Below, in pieces: positions 46,000 through 54,695 of a stretch of 63,718 nucleotides of DNA. The notes under the pieces were generated by a model. That model did not search any database and was not told the origin of the DNA. It saw only the letters and a list, made by a program, of their open reading frames with translations. A program made the translations under genes and the position numbers. Source of the DNA: a bacterium (GTDB lineage: Bacteria > Actinomycetota > Thermoleophilia > Solirubrobacterales > 70-9); contig JAHEXV010000006.1 of assembly GCA_023251935.1 (NCBI GenBank), forward strand, positions 1 to 63,718. The letters are read 5' to 3'. Numbering within the stretch: position 1 is the stretch's first letter; each line of letters begins with the position of its first letter.

Positions 46000-48191
46000 T
46001 GCTCGATTCGCTCGCCAGGTTCGTGTACCGCCGTCGGCGCCTGGTGGCGATCGGCGCCGCCATATTCTTCGTGATCGCCGGCGCGATCGGTGGCTCGGTC
46101 GCGAGCCACCTCGACCCCTACGGCGCCGACGATCCCGCCACCGACAGCGTCAAGGCCGACAACCTGCTTCAGGCCCGTGGCTTCCGGGACGCCTCGGTGA
46201 TCGTCCTCGTCCGAAACGCGCCGATCGCAAACTCGAGCACCCGGGCCCGCGTCGAGGGAATCGAGCGTCAACTTCGCGATCGCGGCGGTGTCGCCTGGGT
46301 CAGGGGCTACTACGACACTCACTCGCGCGCCTTCGTCTCCGACGACAGAACGGAGAGCTATCTCTCGGTCGCCCTGAAGCCCACCGATGACAAGGCGCTT
46401 CAGGACGCCGCCTCCGGGATCGCCGATCAGCTGAGCGCCGAGCCGGGCGTCCTCGTCGGCGGCTATGCGTTGGCCAATGAACAGGTCAACAAGCAGGTCG
46501 AGTCCGACCTCCGAAAGGCCGAGATGCTGGCCTTCCCGCTTCTCTTCCTGCTCTCGCTGCTGTTCTTCCGCAGCCTGGTCGCCGCGCTCCTGCCGCTGTT
46601 GGTCGGCGGCTTGGCGATCATCGGCACCTTCTTCATCCTCAGGATCGCCAGCGAGGTCGGCTCGATCTCGATCTTCGCCCTCAACCTGACCACCGGGCTC
46701 GGCCTCGGGCTGGCGATCGACTACAGCCTGTTCATCGTCTCCCGCTACCGGGAGGAGCTGGCGCGACGCGGCGTCGACCTGGCCCGTCCGGCCGGCCGGA
46801 CCGAGAGCTGGGAGGCGCTGCGGGCGACCATGGGGACCGCCGGTCGCACGGTGCTCTTCTCGTCGCTGACGGTCGCCGTAGCGCTCGCCTCGCTGATCGT
46901 CTTCCCGCAGCGCTTCCTCTACTCGATGGGGATCGGCGGGTCACTCGTCGCACTGCTCGCCGCGACCGTGGCGCTGGTCGTCCTTCCCGCCGTCCTCAGC
47001 ATGCTCGGGCCGCGCGTCAACGCCTTCGCCCCGCGGTTCCTCCAACGCCGCGCCGAGCGCGACGCAACCCACATGGAAGCGGGGTTCTGGTATCGGCTCT
47101 CGCGGTTCGTGATGCGGCGGCCGGTTCCGGTGGCGACGATCAGCGCCGCCGCGCTGATCGCGCTCGGGATCCCCTTCTTCAGCATCAAATTCACGTCGGT
47201 GAACGCGCAGGTGCTCCCAACGAGCGCCAGCGCGCGTCGAGTCGACGACGTGATGCGCTCCGACTTCCCTCCCTTCCGCGACACCCCGGTCCGGCTCGCG
47301 ATCGAGGGCGGCGGCCCCCATGCGACCGCGGCCGTCCTCTCCGAGGTCAAGGGCGACCCTGGGATCGCCGCGGTGGAGCGGCCGCAGCGCCTCGCCGGCG
47401 GAGTGACGACGGTGGACGCGATCGCCAAGGTCCCGTTCACCTCCCATGCCGCCAAGTCGACCGTCAGGCGGATTCGCGATCTGCCGAGCCCGCCGGGCAC
47501 GACCGTGCTGGTGACCGGGGCCTCCGCCCACTTCATCGACTTCCAGTCAAGCCTCGAGGCGCACCTCCCGGTCGCGCTGGCGATCGTGGTCGGCGCCACC
47601 CTGGTGATCCTGTTCCTGATGACCGGCTCGGTGATCCTGCCCGTGAAGTCGCTGGTCATGAACGTGCTCAACCTGAGTGCCGTGTTCGGAATCCTGGTGC
47701 TGATCTTCCAGCACGGAAACCTCGAGGGATTCCTCGGCTACACGGGGCAGGGCGCGCTGGAGCAGACGATGCCGATTCTGCTGTTCGCCGTCGCCTTCGG
47801 CCTGTCGACGGACTACGCGGTATTCCTGCTGTCGCGGATCAAGGAAGCGCGAGACCACGGGGCCTCCGACTCCGAATCAGTCGCGATCGGGCTCGAGCGA
47901 ACCGGGAGGATCATCACCGCCGCCGCGATCCTGTTCGCGATCGCGATCGGGGCCTTCGCAACCTCCCAGGTCATCTTCATCAAGGAGAACGGGATCGGGA
48001 CTGCGCTCGCGGTGCTGATCGACGCCTCGATCATCCGTGCACTGCTGGTTCCCTCGCTGATGGCGCTGCTCGGCAAGTGGAACTGGTGGGCGCCCCGTCC
48101 GCTGCGCCGCCTGCACAAGCGAATCGGGCTGAGCGAGGCCGGAACACCTCCGCCGGAAGCCTCGGCTTCGCCTACGCTTCCGGCGGGTTAG
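45999..48191 (+). CDS. MMPL/RND family transporter
   Basis: A 730-residue RND-superfamily membrane protein of the MMPL type. Two repeats of six transmembrane helices flank two extracytoplasmic domains. Functionally important Asp-Tyr pairs occur in LGLAIDYSLFIVSRYREEL (first half) and GLSTDYAVFLLSRIKEA (second half). Relatives export lipids, siderophores or drugs using the proton gradient. The start MLDSLARFVYRRRR at 45999 overlaps the padR stop (TGATG); an upstream in-frame reading covers the end of padR and is rejected. A hairpin overlaps its 3' end. Likely regulated by the PadR protein. Confidence 0.92.
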   Translation: MLDSLARFVYRRRRLVAIGAAIFFVIAGAIGGSVASHLDPYGADDPATDSVKADNLLQARGFRDASVIVLVRNAPIANSSTRARVEGIERQLRDRGGVAWVRGYYDTHSRAFVSDDRTESYLSVALKPTDDKALQDAASGIADQLSAEPGVLVGGYALANEQVNKQVESDLRKAEMLAFPLLFLLSLLFFRSLVAALLPLLVGGLAIIGTFFILRIASEVGSISIFALNLTTGLGLGLAIDYSLFIVSRYREELARRGVDLARPAGRTESWEALRATMGTAGRTVLFSSLTVAVALASLIVFPQRFLYSMGIGGSLVALLAATVALVVLPAVLSMLGPRVNAFAPRFLQRRAERDATHMEAGFWYRLSRFVMRRPVPVATISAAALIALGIPFFSIKFTSVNAQVLPTSASARRVDDVMRSDFPPFRDTPVRLAIEGGGPHATAAVLSEVKGDPGIAAVERPQRLAGGVTTVDAIAKVPFTSHAAKSTVRRIRDLPSPPGTTVLVTGASAHFIDFQSSLEAHLPVALAIVVGATLVILFLMTGSVILPVKSLVMNVLNLSAVFGILVLIFQHGNLEGFLGYTGQGALEQTMPILLFAVAFGLSTDYAVFLLSRIKEARDHGASDSESVAIGLERTGRIITAAAILFAIAIGAFATSQVIFIKENGIGTALAVLIDASIIRALLVPSLMALLGKWNWWAPRPLRRLHKRIGLSEAGTPPPEASASPTLPAG
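48150..48186 (+). terminator. Hairpin overlapping the end of the MMPL gene
   Basis: CCGCCGGAAGC (48150-48160) and GCTTCCGGCGG (48176-48186) form a perfect 11-bp stem with a 15-base loop that itself contains a smaller GAAGC/GCTTC pairing. It ends 3 bases before the stop codon of the MMPL gene. It probably terminates the padR-MMPL transcript before the convergent recR gene. Confidence 0.5.
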
Positions 48192-48241
48192 GGCTCAGGC
48201 CGGGCGGCAGGCCCAGCCGCTAGCTAGCACCGACTGCGTCG

Positions 48242-48844
48242 CTAGTGCGGCCCGGGGACCGACTGCCGGCCGGAGAGCGCGCGGCCGAGCGTCACCTCGT
48301 CGGCGTGCTCGAGATCCGCCCCGACCGGGAGGCCGCTCGCCAGGCGGGTAATCGTGACCCGATCCCGGAGGAGCTCGGCGATGTGGAGGGCGGTCGCCTC
48401 GCCAGTCGTCGTCGGGTTGGTGGCCAGGACAACCTCGTTGACGGTCCCGTCGCTGACTCGCCGCACGAGCTCGGCGATCTTCAGGTCGTCGGGGTCGATC
48501 CCGTCGATCGGGGACAGCGCCCCGCCGAGCACGTGGTAGAGGCCGCGGTACTCGCCGGTGCGCTCGATCGGGATCACGTCCGAGGGCTCCTCGACCACGC
48601 AGATCAGCGAGCGGTCGCGTCGCTCGTCCTGGCAGATCCGGCAGCGCGGCTCGTCGGCGAGGTTGAAGCAGACCTCGCAGAGCCCGACCTTCTCCTTCAC
48701 CTCCTGGATCGCATCGGCGAGCCCGAGAGCTTCCGCGTCGTCGGCCCGCAGGATGTGGAAGGCGAGCCGCTGCGCGGTCCGCTGGCCGATCCCAGGCAGG
48801 CGGGCGAGCTCGGAGATCAGTCGCTCGATCGGGCCCGGATACAC
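48242..48844 (-). CDS. recR: Recombination protein RecR
   Basis: A 200-residue RecR that works with RecF/RecO to load RecA at single-strand gaps. It has the helix-hairpin-helix (LPGIGQRTAQRLAFHIL), the four-Cys zinc finger (CEVCFNLADEPRCRIC), the Toprim domain (ICVVEEPSDVIPIERTGEYRG, YHVLGGALSPIDGI), and the C-terminal Walker B-like LATNPTTTGEATALHIAE. The start is GTG at 48844. It is downstream of ybaB and dnaX on the same strand, the standard bacterial order, but separated from ybaB by 104 bp holding a hairpin. Confidence 0.96.
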   Translation of the reverse strand: MYPGPIERLISELARLPGIGQRTAQRLAFHILRADDAEALGLADAIQEVKEKVGLCEVCFNLADEPRCRICQDERRDRSLICVVEEPSDVIPIERTGEYRGLYHVLGGALSPIDGIDPDDLKIAELVRRVSDGTVNEVVLATNPTTTGEATALHIAELLRDRVTITRLASGLPVGADLEHADEVTLGRALSGRQSVPGPH

Positions 48845-48888
48845 GACCTGAACCTAGCGCTCTGTTCGGCGGCCGCGGCGCCGGGTGC

Positions 48889-48939
48889 GGGCATTGCCCG
48901 GCGAGGGTCGGCTTGGGCTGGCAGCCGGGTAATGCCCGT
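48889..48939. repeat. Inverted repeat between ybaB and recR
   Basis: CGGGCATTGCCCGGC (48889-48903) and GCCGGGTAATGCCCG (48925-48939) pair at 14 of 15 positions with a 21-base loop. It splits the ybaB-recR operon and could be an attenuator/terminator or another dispersed palindrome. Confidence 0.5.
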
Positions 48940-48948
48940 GCCGGGCGC

Positions 48949-49290
48949 CTACATCCCTGGCAGGCCCAGCCCGCCGGCCCCTCCCGCGATCCCGCCAAGC
49001 TTGCTGGTCGCCAGCTCCTGCGCCGAGCGGATCCCCTCGTTGACGGCGGCGAGCACCATGTCCTGGAGCAGCTCGGCCTCGGTCGGGTCGATCGCCTCGG
49101 CGTCGATCGCGATCTCGAGCATCCGGAGGTCGCCGCTCATCTTCACCTTCACCATGCCGCCGCCGGCGCTCGCCTCGACGACCTCGTCCTTGAGCTTCTC
49201 CTGCGCCTCCGCCATCTCCGCCTGCATCTGCTGGACCTGCTTCATCATCGCGCTCAGATCCATGCCGCCGGGACCACCGGGCCGGGTCAT
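48949..49290 (-). CDS. ybaB: YbaB/EbfC family nucleoid-associated protein
   Basis: A 113-residue YbaB/EbfC protein, a small dimeric DNA-binding protein. It has the amphipathic helix MMKQVQQMQAEMAEAQEKLKDE, the beta region VEASAGGGMVKVKMSGDLRM, and the conserved C-terminal LLQDMVLAAVNEGIRSAQELA. The start overlaps the dnaX stop by 4 bases. Its usual place between dnaX and recR supports the call. Confidence 0.94.
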   Translation of the reverse strand: MTRPGGPGGMDLSAMMKQVQQMQAEMAEAQEKLKDEVVEASAGGGMVKVKMSGDLRMLEIAIDAEAIDPTEAELLQDMVLAAVNEGIRSAQELATSKLGGIAGGAGGLGLPGM

Positions 49291-51050
49291 CTTGCCTCCT
49301 CCGCGTCGAGCTTCTCCGCTTCCTCGAACTCCTCGGCGTCGAACTCGGCCTTCAGGCGATCGATCAGCTCCTCCTCGCTGAGCTGCCTGTCGGCCCCCCC
49401 GTCGGCCTCGTGGTCGCCCTCGAGCAGCACGTAGACCGGCCGCAGCCGCTCACCGAGGATCGTCGTCACCGCGTCGGCGAATCGATCACGCGCCTCCTGC
49501 GCCTCGGCCTTTCGCTTGTTGAACGCAGCGCCGGCGGGAAATCCCACCTCGAGCACCCGCTGCTCGAGGTTGACCCCCACGGGGCGCGCCACCGAGAACA
49601 CGGTCGAGAGCAGCTCCATGCCTGAGTCGCGCATCTGATCGAGGACCGCCGGCCACAGCCCGGTGATCCGCTCGAAGTCCAGCCCTTCCTCCACGGCCAC
49701 GGCGGATGGCTCGCGAGCCGGCCCCTCCTCTTGGTCAGCGCTCGCCACGCTCGACGACCCCGGGGAATCGCCCTCCGGCTCCGAGGCTGCCGGATCCGGT
49801 GAAGGGGGGTCTTGGGGTCGGGGCCGGGGAGGCTGGTCGTCGGCAGGGGCCGCATGCGGCCCCGTCGCCGACGACGCCTCACCGGCGGCGACCCCATGGC
49901 CCCCCGCCATCACCCGCTCCAGGCTCTCCACCCGCTGCAGCAACGCCTGGCGCGTCGGGTCGAGCTGCGGGCGGGCGGCGCGGAGCATTGCCAGCTCGAG
50001 CGTCATTCGCGGCTCATCGCCCTCCTTGATGTCCGCCAGCGCCTTGGCGATCGTGTCGATCGCCCGCGCCAGGCCGAGCTCCGAGAAGGCCTCGGACTGG
50101 GCCCGCAGGCGCTCGGGGTCGGCGGCGGTGACGCTGAACGTCTCGGGCACCTCGTCCACCGTGCGAACCACGAGCAGCTGGCGCAGATGGGCGAGCAGAT
50201 CACGCCCGAACTGGGCGACGTCACGGCCCGAGCGCGCGAGGAGCGCGCTTGCCTCGAGCGCCGCCCGCGCGTCCTCGGAGGCGATCGCGTCGGCGGCCGT
50301 CAGGATCAGTTCGGCCTCGGCCACCCCGAGCACGGCGAGCACGTCGCCGGTGGCGACCTCCTTGCCCCCGTAGGCGACCAGCTGGTCGAGGGTGCCGAGG
50401 GCGTCGCGGAAGCTGCCGCCGGCCGCGCGCGCGATCGCGGCCACAGCGCCGGCCTCGATCTCGATCGACTCCGCGGCCGCCACCCGCCGGACGACCTCGG
50501 CGATCTGCTCCAGCGAGGGGCGCTGGAAGTCGAACCGCTGGCACCGATCGACGATCGTCGGCATCACCTTGTGCGGCTCGGTCGTGCACAGGACGAAGGC
50601 CGTGTTCGGGGGCGGCTCCTCGAGCGTCTTCAGGAACGCGTTCCACGCCTCCCGGGTGAGCATGTGGGCCTCATCGAGGATGTAGACCTTCCACCGACCG
50701 GCCGCGGGCGCGTAGCCGACCCGCTCGCGGAGCTCCCTGATGTCGTCGACCGAGCGGTTCGAGGCGGCGTCCATCTCGATCACGTCCAGCGAGCTGCCGG
50801 CGGCGATCGACCGGCATGACTCGCACTCGCCGCACGGGGTCACGGTCGGCCCATCGACGCAGTTCAAGCAACGGGCCAGGATCTTGGCGACCGAGGTCTT
50901 GCCGGTGCCGCGCGAGCCGACGAACAGATACGCGTGGTGCACCCGCCCGCGCTCGACCGCGTTCCGCAGCGTTCGCACGACGTGCTCCTGGCCCACCACG
51001 TCGTCGAAGCTCTGCGGGCGGTGACGGCGGTAGAGCGAGGTCTCGGTCAC
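49287..51050 (-). CDS. dnaX: DNA polymerase III subunit gamma/tau
   Basis: A 587-residue clamp-loader subunit. It has Walker A GSRGTGKT (residues 45-52), a four-Cys zinc module (C61, C64-CGECESC to C79), Walker B VYILDEAHM, the SRC-type arginine-finger region VDRCQRF, and domain III. A Pro/Ser/Glu-rich linker (about 390-455) leads to a tau-like C-terminal domain that ends very acidic. It loads the beta sliding clamp and organises the replisome. No slippery A/T-run for programmed frameshifting is visible, so a single product is expected. It precedes ybaB and recR. Confidence 0.95.
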   Translation of the reverse strand: MTETSLYRRHRPQSFDDVVGQEHVVRTLRNAVERGRVHHAYLFVGSRGTGKTSVAKILARCLNCVDGPTVTPCGECESCRSIAAGSSLDVIEMDAASNRSVDDIRELRERVGYAPAAGRWKVYILDEAHMLTREAWNAFLKTLEEPPPNTAFVLCTTEPHKVMPTIVDRCQRFDFQRPSLEQIAEVVRRVAAAESIEIEAGAVAAIARAAGGSFRDALGTLDQLVAYGGKEVATGDVLAVLGVAEAELILTAADAIASEDARAALEASALLARSGRDVAQFGRDLLAHLRQLLVVRTVDEVPETFSVTAADPERLRAQSEAFSELGLARAIDTIAKALADIKEGDEPRMTLELAMLRAARPQLDPTRQALLQRVESLERVMAGGHGVAAGEASSATGPHAAPADDQPPRPRPQDPPSPDPAASEPEGDSPGSSSVASADQEEGPAREPSAVAVEEGLDFERITGLWPAVLDQMRDSGMELLSTVFSVARPVGVNLEQRVLEVGFPAGAAFNKRKAEAQEARDRFADAVTTILGERLRPVYVLLEGDHEADGGADRQLSEEELIDRLKAEFDAEEFEEAEKLDAEEAR

Positions 51051-51131
51051 GGACGAGCCAGTCTAGCTACGGCTCAGGGCGAGCCCGGCGGGGTTGGCGC
51101 TCGCTGCGGCGGAAGGCTCGCGGGGGGAGGG

Positions 51132-51941
51132 TCAGGCGCGGGTGGCGACCACCTCCACGTACTGAGCGGGCATCACGAGTGCCGCGTCGCCGGCGCGGTT
51201 GTGGGACCGCATCCCCTCAAGGAGATCGGCCTCAAGCGCCGGGGCCCCCTGCTCGCCCACTCGCTCGAAGGCCGTGATGATCGGCCCGAAATAGGCGCGG
51301 AAGAACTCGAGCCAGTGCTCAGGCGATCGGTAGCGGAAGGTGAACGTACATGGCTCGATCCGCAGCTCCGAGATCCCCTCGCCGAACAGCTCGCGGACGC
51401 GCTCCTGGGTACCCCATTGCGACGGCGTGGCGATCCCCGGCGGCGGCGGCGCGTGCTTGGCGATCACGGGAAACAGGACGAGGCCATCGGGCGTCCAGTT
51501 CGCCATCCCGATCCGCCCTCCGGGCCGACACACCCGCATCAGCTCCGCCGCCGTTCGCTCCTGGTCGGGCGCAAACATCGCACCGAAGGTCGAGAGCACG
51601 ACGTCGAACGCGGCATCGTCGAACGGCAGCGCCTGGGCGTCCCCCTCGACGAACTCGACGTCCAGCCCCTCGGCCGCGGCGCGCTCGCGCCCGGCGGCGA
51701 GCAACTCGGGCACGTAGTCGACCCCGGTGGCGTCCGCGAACCGACGGGCGGCGGCGATCGCCGTGTTGCCGCTCCCGCAGGCGACGTCGAGCGCCCGCTC
51801 GCCGGACCGGACGTCCGCCGTCTCGCAGAGGCGCTCGGCGACGATCTGGGCGCGATTACCGATCTTCGTGAAGTCCCCCTGCGACCAGACTTTCTGCTGC
51901 ACCTCCGTCACGGCGCGGAGGTCGGGGGTGGCGTCGGTCAT
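51132..51941 (-). CDS. Class I SAM-dependent methyltransferase
   Basis: A 269-residue methyltransferase with motif I ALDVACGSGNTAIAAARR (about residues 46-63), an acidic motif II loop (VEFVEGDAQALPF) and the DVVLSTFGAMFAPD post-motif. Sequence style is that of the UbiE/Methyltransf_11-25 group, which includes ubiquinone/menaquinone and small-molecule methylases. No menaquinone genes are adjacent, so the substrate is open. It lies between dnaX and the divergent broken M15 peptidase gene. Confidence 0.88.
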   Translation of the reverse strand: MTDATPDLRAVTEVQQKVWSQGDFTKIGNRAQIVAERLCETADVRSGERALDVACGSGNTAIAAARRFADATGVDYVPELLAAGRERAAAEGLDVEFVEGDAQALPFDDAAFDVVLSTFGAMFAPDQERTAAELMRVCRPGGRIGMANWTPDGLVLFPVIAKHAPPPPGIATPSQWGTQERVRELFGEGISELRIEPCTFTFRYRSPEHWLEFFRAYFGPIITAFERVGEQGAPALEADLLEGMRSHNRAGDAALVMPAQYVEVVATRA

Positions 51942-52024
51942 CGATCCCGCACTATCTCAAGATCTCCGCAGACCTGCCGATCCTCCTAACAATGGGGGTT
52001 CGGGACACCCGCAGGAGGCCCTGG

Positions 52025-52669
52025 ATGGCCGCCTCGCTCGCGATCGTCATCGCGGGCCTCGCTGCCTCGCCGGCCGCCGCGGAGATGCGCAGCACGAAGC
52101 TCGATCGCCACCTCTGCAAGACCGTCCACGGTGGCCGCTTCGTCCCGATCCCGGGCTTTCCCGGCGAGAAGATCGACCGCCGGCTGCTGCCGGACATCCG
52201 CTGGATGAAGCGGCGCTTCGACATCTTCGTCACCGACGGGTACTCGACCGACCCGGTCCACGCGCCCCGCGGCGAGCACCCGATCGGGCTCGCCACCGAC
52301 ATCGTGCCCAACAAGGCCGTCGGGGGCACCTGGGGCGAGATCGGCGATCTCGCCCACCTCGCCGAGCCGCACCAGAACGCTCCGATTCCCCCCTAGCGCT
52401 GGGTGGGATGGAACGGCGACCCCGGCCACGGGCGCGGGAACCACCTCCACCTCTCCTGGGCGCATTCGCCGACCAAGCCCCGCCATCCCGCCCGGATCGT
52501 CTACACGCGAAGGTGCCCCGGGCCGGTCGAAGGCGCCTCCGCGCGCCACCGCCGCCGCCACCGCCGGGGCCCGACCGGGGGCACCAGCCCGTCCGGTGGA
52601 GGCGGCTCACCGCCGAGCGGCGGGATCCCGGCGAGCGCCAAGCTCGCCCCGGCCATCCCCGACTACTAG
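52025..52669 (+). pseudogene. M15-type (D-Ala-D-Ala carboxypeptidase/VanY-like) peptidase gene with an in-frame stop
   Basis: The start ATG at 52025 follows a strong AGGAGG ribosome binding site, and the peptide begins with a signal peptide (MAASLAIVIAGLAASPAAA). The first part carries GEHPIGLATDIVP, the His/Asp zinc half-site of M15 peptidases. The frame is then interrupted by TAG at 52394-52396. Directly after it, the same frame continues RWVGWNGDPGHGRGNHLHLS, containing the second zinc His pair (HLHLS), and runs to 52669 with a Gly/Ser/Pro-rich tail. The gene is therefore split by a nonsense codon between its two zinc sites. The first piece cannot bind metal alone. Sequencing error or stop readthrough are the alternatives. 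Confidence 0.75.
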
Positions 52670-52717
52670 CGAGCAAAGAGCAGCGAGCGAGAGGCGCCTC
52701 ACGCGAGGATTGATGAG

Positions 52718-52741
52718 TTTGGTACCCCAGGGGGTACCAAA
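52718..52741. repeat. Perfect palindrome TTTGGTACCCC / GGGGTACCAAA
   Basis: Perfect 11-bp arms with a 2-base centre. It lies downstream (minus strand) of the SRP RNA gene and downstream (plus strand) of the broken M15 gene, so it may terminate either. An unusually AT-containing motif around it (ATTGATGAGTTTGGTAC, 52709-52725) recurs in inverted form at 60771-60787. Confidence 0.55.
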
Positions 52742-52789
52742 GGCTTCAATGAACGCGCGTGGGCACCCAAACCGGCGCGTGTGCGCGAG

Positions 52790-52806
52790 CCTCTCCTACC
52801 CAGCCC
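52790..52806. repeat. Single arm of the GGCTGGGTAGG repeat family
   Basis: CCTCTCCTACCCAGCCC matches the right arms at 12.8 and 24.9 kb. No matching left arm is found within about 200 bp, but upstream CGTGGGCACCC is shared with the 30.0 kb copy. It looks like a partial element. Confidence 0.4.
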
Positions 52807-52835
52807 TTTCCGGCCCGGCTACGTGAATGCAGGCA

Positions 52836-53108
52836 GGACCGTGCGGCCCGACCTCGAGAGCGGTCCCCGGGCGCTTGCGTCGTGGTTGGCTCGAGCCAGG
52901 CGGATCCGCGGCACATGCTCGCTACCGCTTAAGGCTGCTTCCTTCCGGACCTGACCTGATTCGCGGGCGCGCATTGCGCGGGACCTGGCCGTCAACGCCG
53001 CCCGCGACGTACTGACCCCGAAGGCCACGGCCCTCGGACGGGCATTCAGCCCCGCTAGAGCGGATTGCGGGTGACAGGGCACCGCTACCTCCCCGCCTAG
53101 CACGGTCC
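52836..53108 (-). ncRNA. ffs: Signal recognition particle RNA, large bacterial type with Alu domain
   Basis: The minus strand contains the universal SRP domain core GGTCAGGTCCGGAAGGAAGC at about 52936-52955, and the 5' part reads GCGGGGAGGTAGCGGTGCCC then CCGCAATCCGCTCTAGCGGG, matching the Alu domain of Bacillus-type large SRP RNA. The ends GGACCGTGC (53108-53100) and GCACGGTCC (52844-52836) pair perfectly, giving a length of about 273 nt. It scaffolds Ffh for co-translational membrane targeting. SRP RNA genes often lie near dnaX, as here (about 1.8 kb away on the same strand). Confidence 0.93.
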
Positions 53109-53114
53109 GGGGCC

Positions 53115-53120
53115 ATCCTA
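53115..53120 (-). promoter_or_regulatory. Candidate -10 element of the SRP RNA gene
   Basis: TAGGAT on the minus strand ends 6 bases before the paired 5' end of the SRP RNA at 53108, the expected distance from a -10 box to the transcription start. No clear -35 is seen. Confidence 0.5.
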
Positions 53121-53213
53121 GCGCGGGCGAGCACGCGGCGGCGGTGCGCGATCGGTCCGCCAATCGTCCAAAGCGCTAAATGATCCGCGCAGGGCACCGA
53201 TGCGTGAAGTGAG

Positions 53214-54629
53214 ATGTCACGGAGGGCGCTCAATGTGTGGAGAACGCTCGCACCGCTCCTGCTCGCCATAGGGATGCTGCTGGTCGCCCCCGGCGGCGCC
53301 CAGGCCGGCGGATCCTGCGCGCTTGGCGACTTCGCGCCGGGCAACTGGCCGTGCGCCGATTGGCGGCCGTACTCGGACTCGAGCCCGTTCAACACCAAGA
53401 TCGGCGCCCATCCCCAGGTGGTCTCGAGCTCCCAGGAGATCGTCGACCGCCTCAACAGGGGCGGCCACATCAACTCTTTGGTCGCCGGCGACCCCGATCG
53501 CGGCGGGAGCCCTACCTTCTGGTCGACGCCCGACGACCCGCTCTACCGGATCGAATGCGACTCGTTCGGGACCGGGTGCTCGGTTTCCGGGATGGAGGTC
53601 CACATCCCGAAGCAGGCGGTGCCTCAGGGGGGTTACGCGCGGCTCAAGGCCTGCGACGGCTGTACCGCCAACAACGGCGATTGGGACCACGATGCGCACA
53701 TGACCATCGTCGACCAGGGATCCGGATGGGAGTACGACTTCTGGGCCGTGCAGTCGAAGTCGGACGGCACCGTGGTGATCGGCTGGGGAGGGCGCACCCG
53801 GATCGACGGCGACGGCCTGGGGTCGGGGGGCGTGGCGGCCGGGTTCGGCAACCTGGCCGGGATCATTCGCGCTCCCGAGTTCGTCTCCGGACACATCGAC
53901 CACGCATTGACGATCGCGGTCCCCTGCGTGACGGGCACCGTGTGGCCGGCCTCCGGCTCGGCCTGGGGCTGCGCCCAGCACGGCATGCCGACCGGCAACC
54001 GCCTGGAGCTCGGCTCGCGCGTTCAGCTGCAGATCTCGGATGCGGCGCTGGCCAAGCTGCCGACCTGGCAGCGTGGGATAGCGCGCGCGCTCCGCGACTA
54101 CGGGGCCTACGTGAACGACACCACCGGCGACGAGAGCCAGTGGGGGGCGAGCCTGGAGAGCCCGGGTACCTACACGGACTTCGGCCGCGCCGACCCGGCG
54201 ACCTCGGCGACCCCGAGCGACGACACCGGGGACTACAACCACAACGGCTTGCGCGAGACCTGGTTCTACCTCTCGAAGCGAGTCGACTGGAGCAAGCTCC
54301 GGGTCCTGGCCCCATGCGACCCGGCGGCCGGCTGCGACGAGGACCCACCGGTCTCGTCGCCCCCACCGGAGCCGGCGCCCTCCTCGCAGCCTTCGGCAGC
54401 CACGGCACCGGCAACCTCGGTGCGCTCGACCATGCGGTCCAGGTCGGCGGCGCGAGCCTCCAGCAGGGTCCGCTCCGCCGCGACTCGACCCCACAGGGCG
54501 CATCGATCTCGGGGCGTCAAGGCGCGCCGACTGGCCAGGGCTCGCAACCACTCGCGCCGCGCCGGCCTCGCTCGACACTCCGCGTCCGCGCAGCCGGCAG
54601 CGGTCGTCGCCTCGGTCGGCGCGGGCTAG
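53214..54629 (+). CDS. Secreted protein of unknown function
   Basis: A 471-residue protein with a Sec signal peptide (residues 1-31, LLLAIGMLLVAPGGAQAGG). The mature part includes LGDFAPGNWPCADWRPYSDS, ACDGCTANNGDWDHDAHMTI, GSGWEYDFWAVQSK and SGHIDHALTIAVPC, a pattern with conserved His/Asp pairs (WDHDAH, GHIDHA) and several Cys that looks like an extracellular enzyme or carbohydrate-binding fold. I recall similar proteins in actinobacteria without an assigned function. From about residue 375 the protein becomes a Pro/Ser then Arg/Ser/Ala-rich tail, perhaps cell-wall interacting. It is divergent from the SRP RNA gene. Confidence 0.75.
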   Translation: MSRRALNVWRTLAPLLLAIGMLLVAPGGAQAGGSCALGDFAPGNWPCADWRPYSDSSPFNTKIGAHPQVVSSSQEIVDRLNRGGHINSLVAGDPDRGGSPTFWSTPDDPLYRIECDSFGTGCSVSGMEVHIPKQAVPQGGYARLKACDGCTANNGDWDHDAHMTIVDQGSGWEYDFWAVQSKSDGTVVIGWGGRTRIDGDGLGSGGVAAGFGNLAGIIRAPEFVSGHIDHALTIAVPCVTGTVWPASGSAWGCAQHGMPTGNRLELGSRVQLQISDAALAKLPTWQRGIARALRDYGAYVNDTTGDESQWGASLESPGTYTDFGRADPATSATPSDDTGDYNHNGLRETWFYLSKRVDWSKLRVLAPCDPAAGCDEDPPVSSPPPEPAPSSQPSAATAPATSVRSTMRSRSAARASSRVRSAATRPHRAHRSRGVKARRLARARNHSRRAGLARHSASAQPAAVVASVGAG

Positions 54630-54695
54630 TCCTTCCAAGGCTCCGCGAGGAATTCTCGCCCCCCGGACCCGCGGTTTGCACTAGACTGCGGCCTC

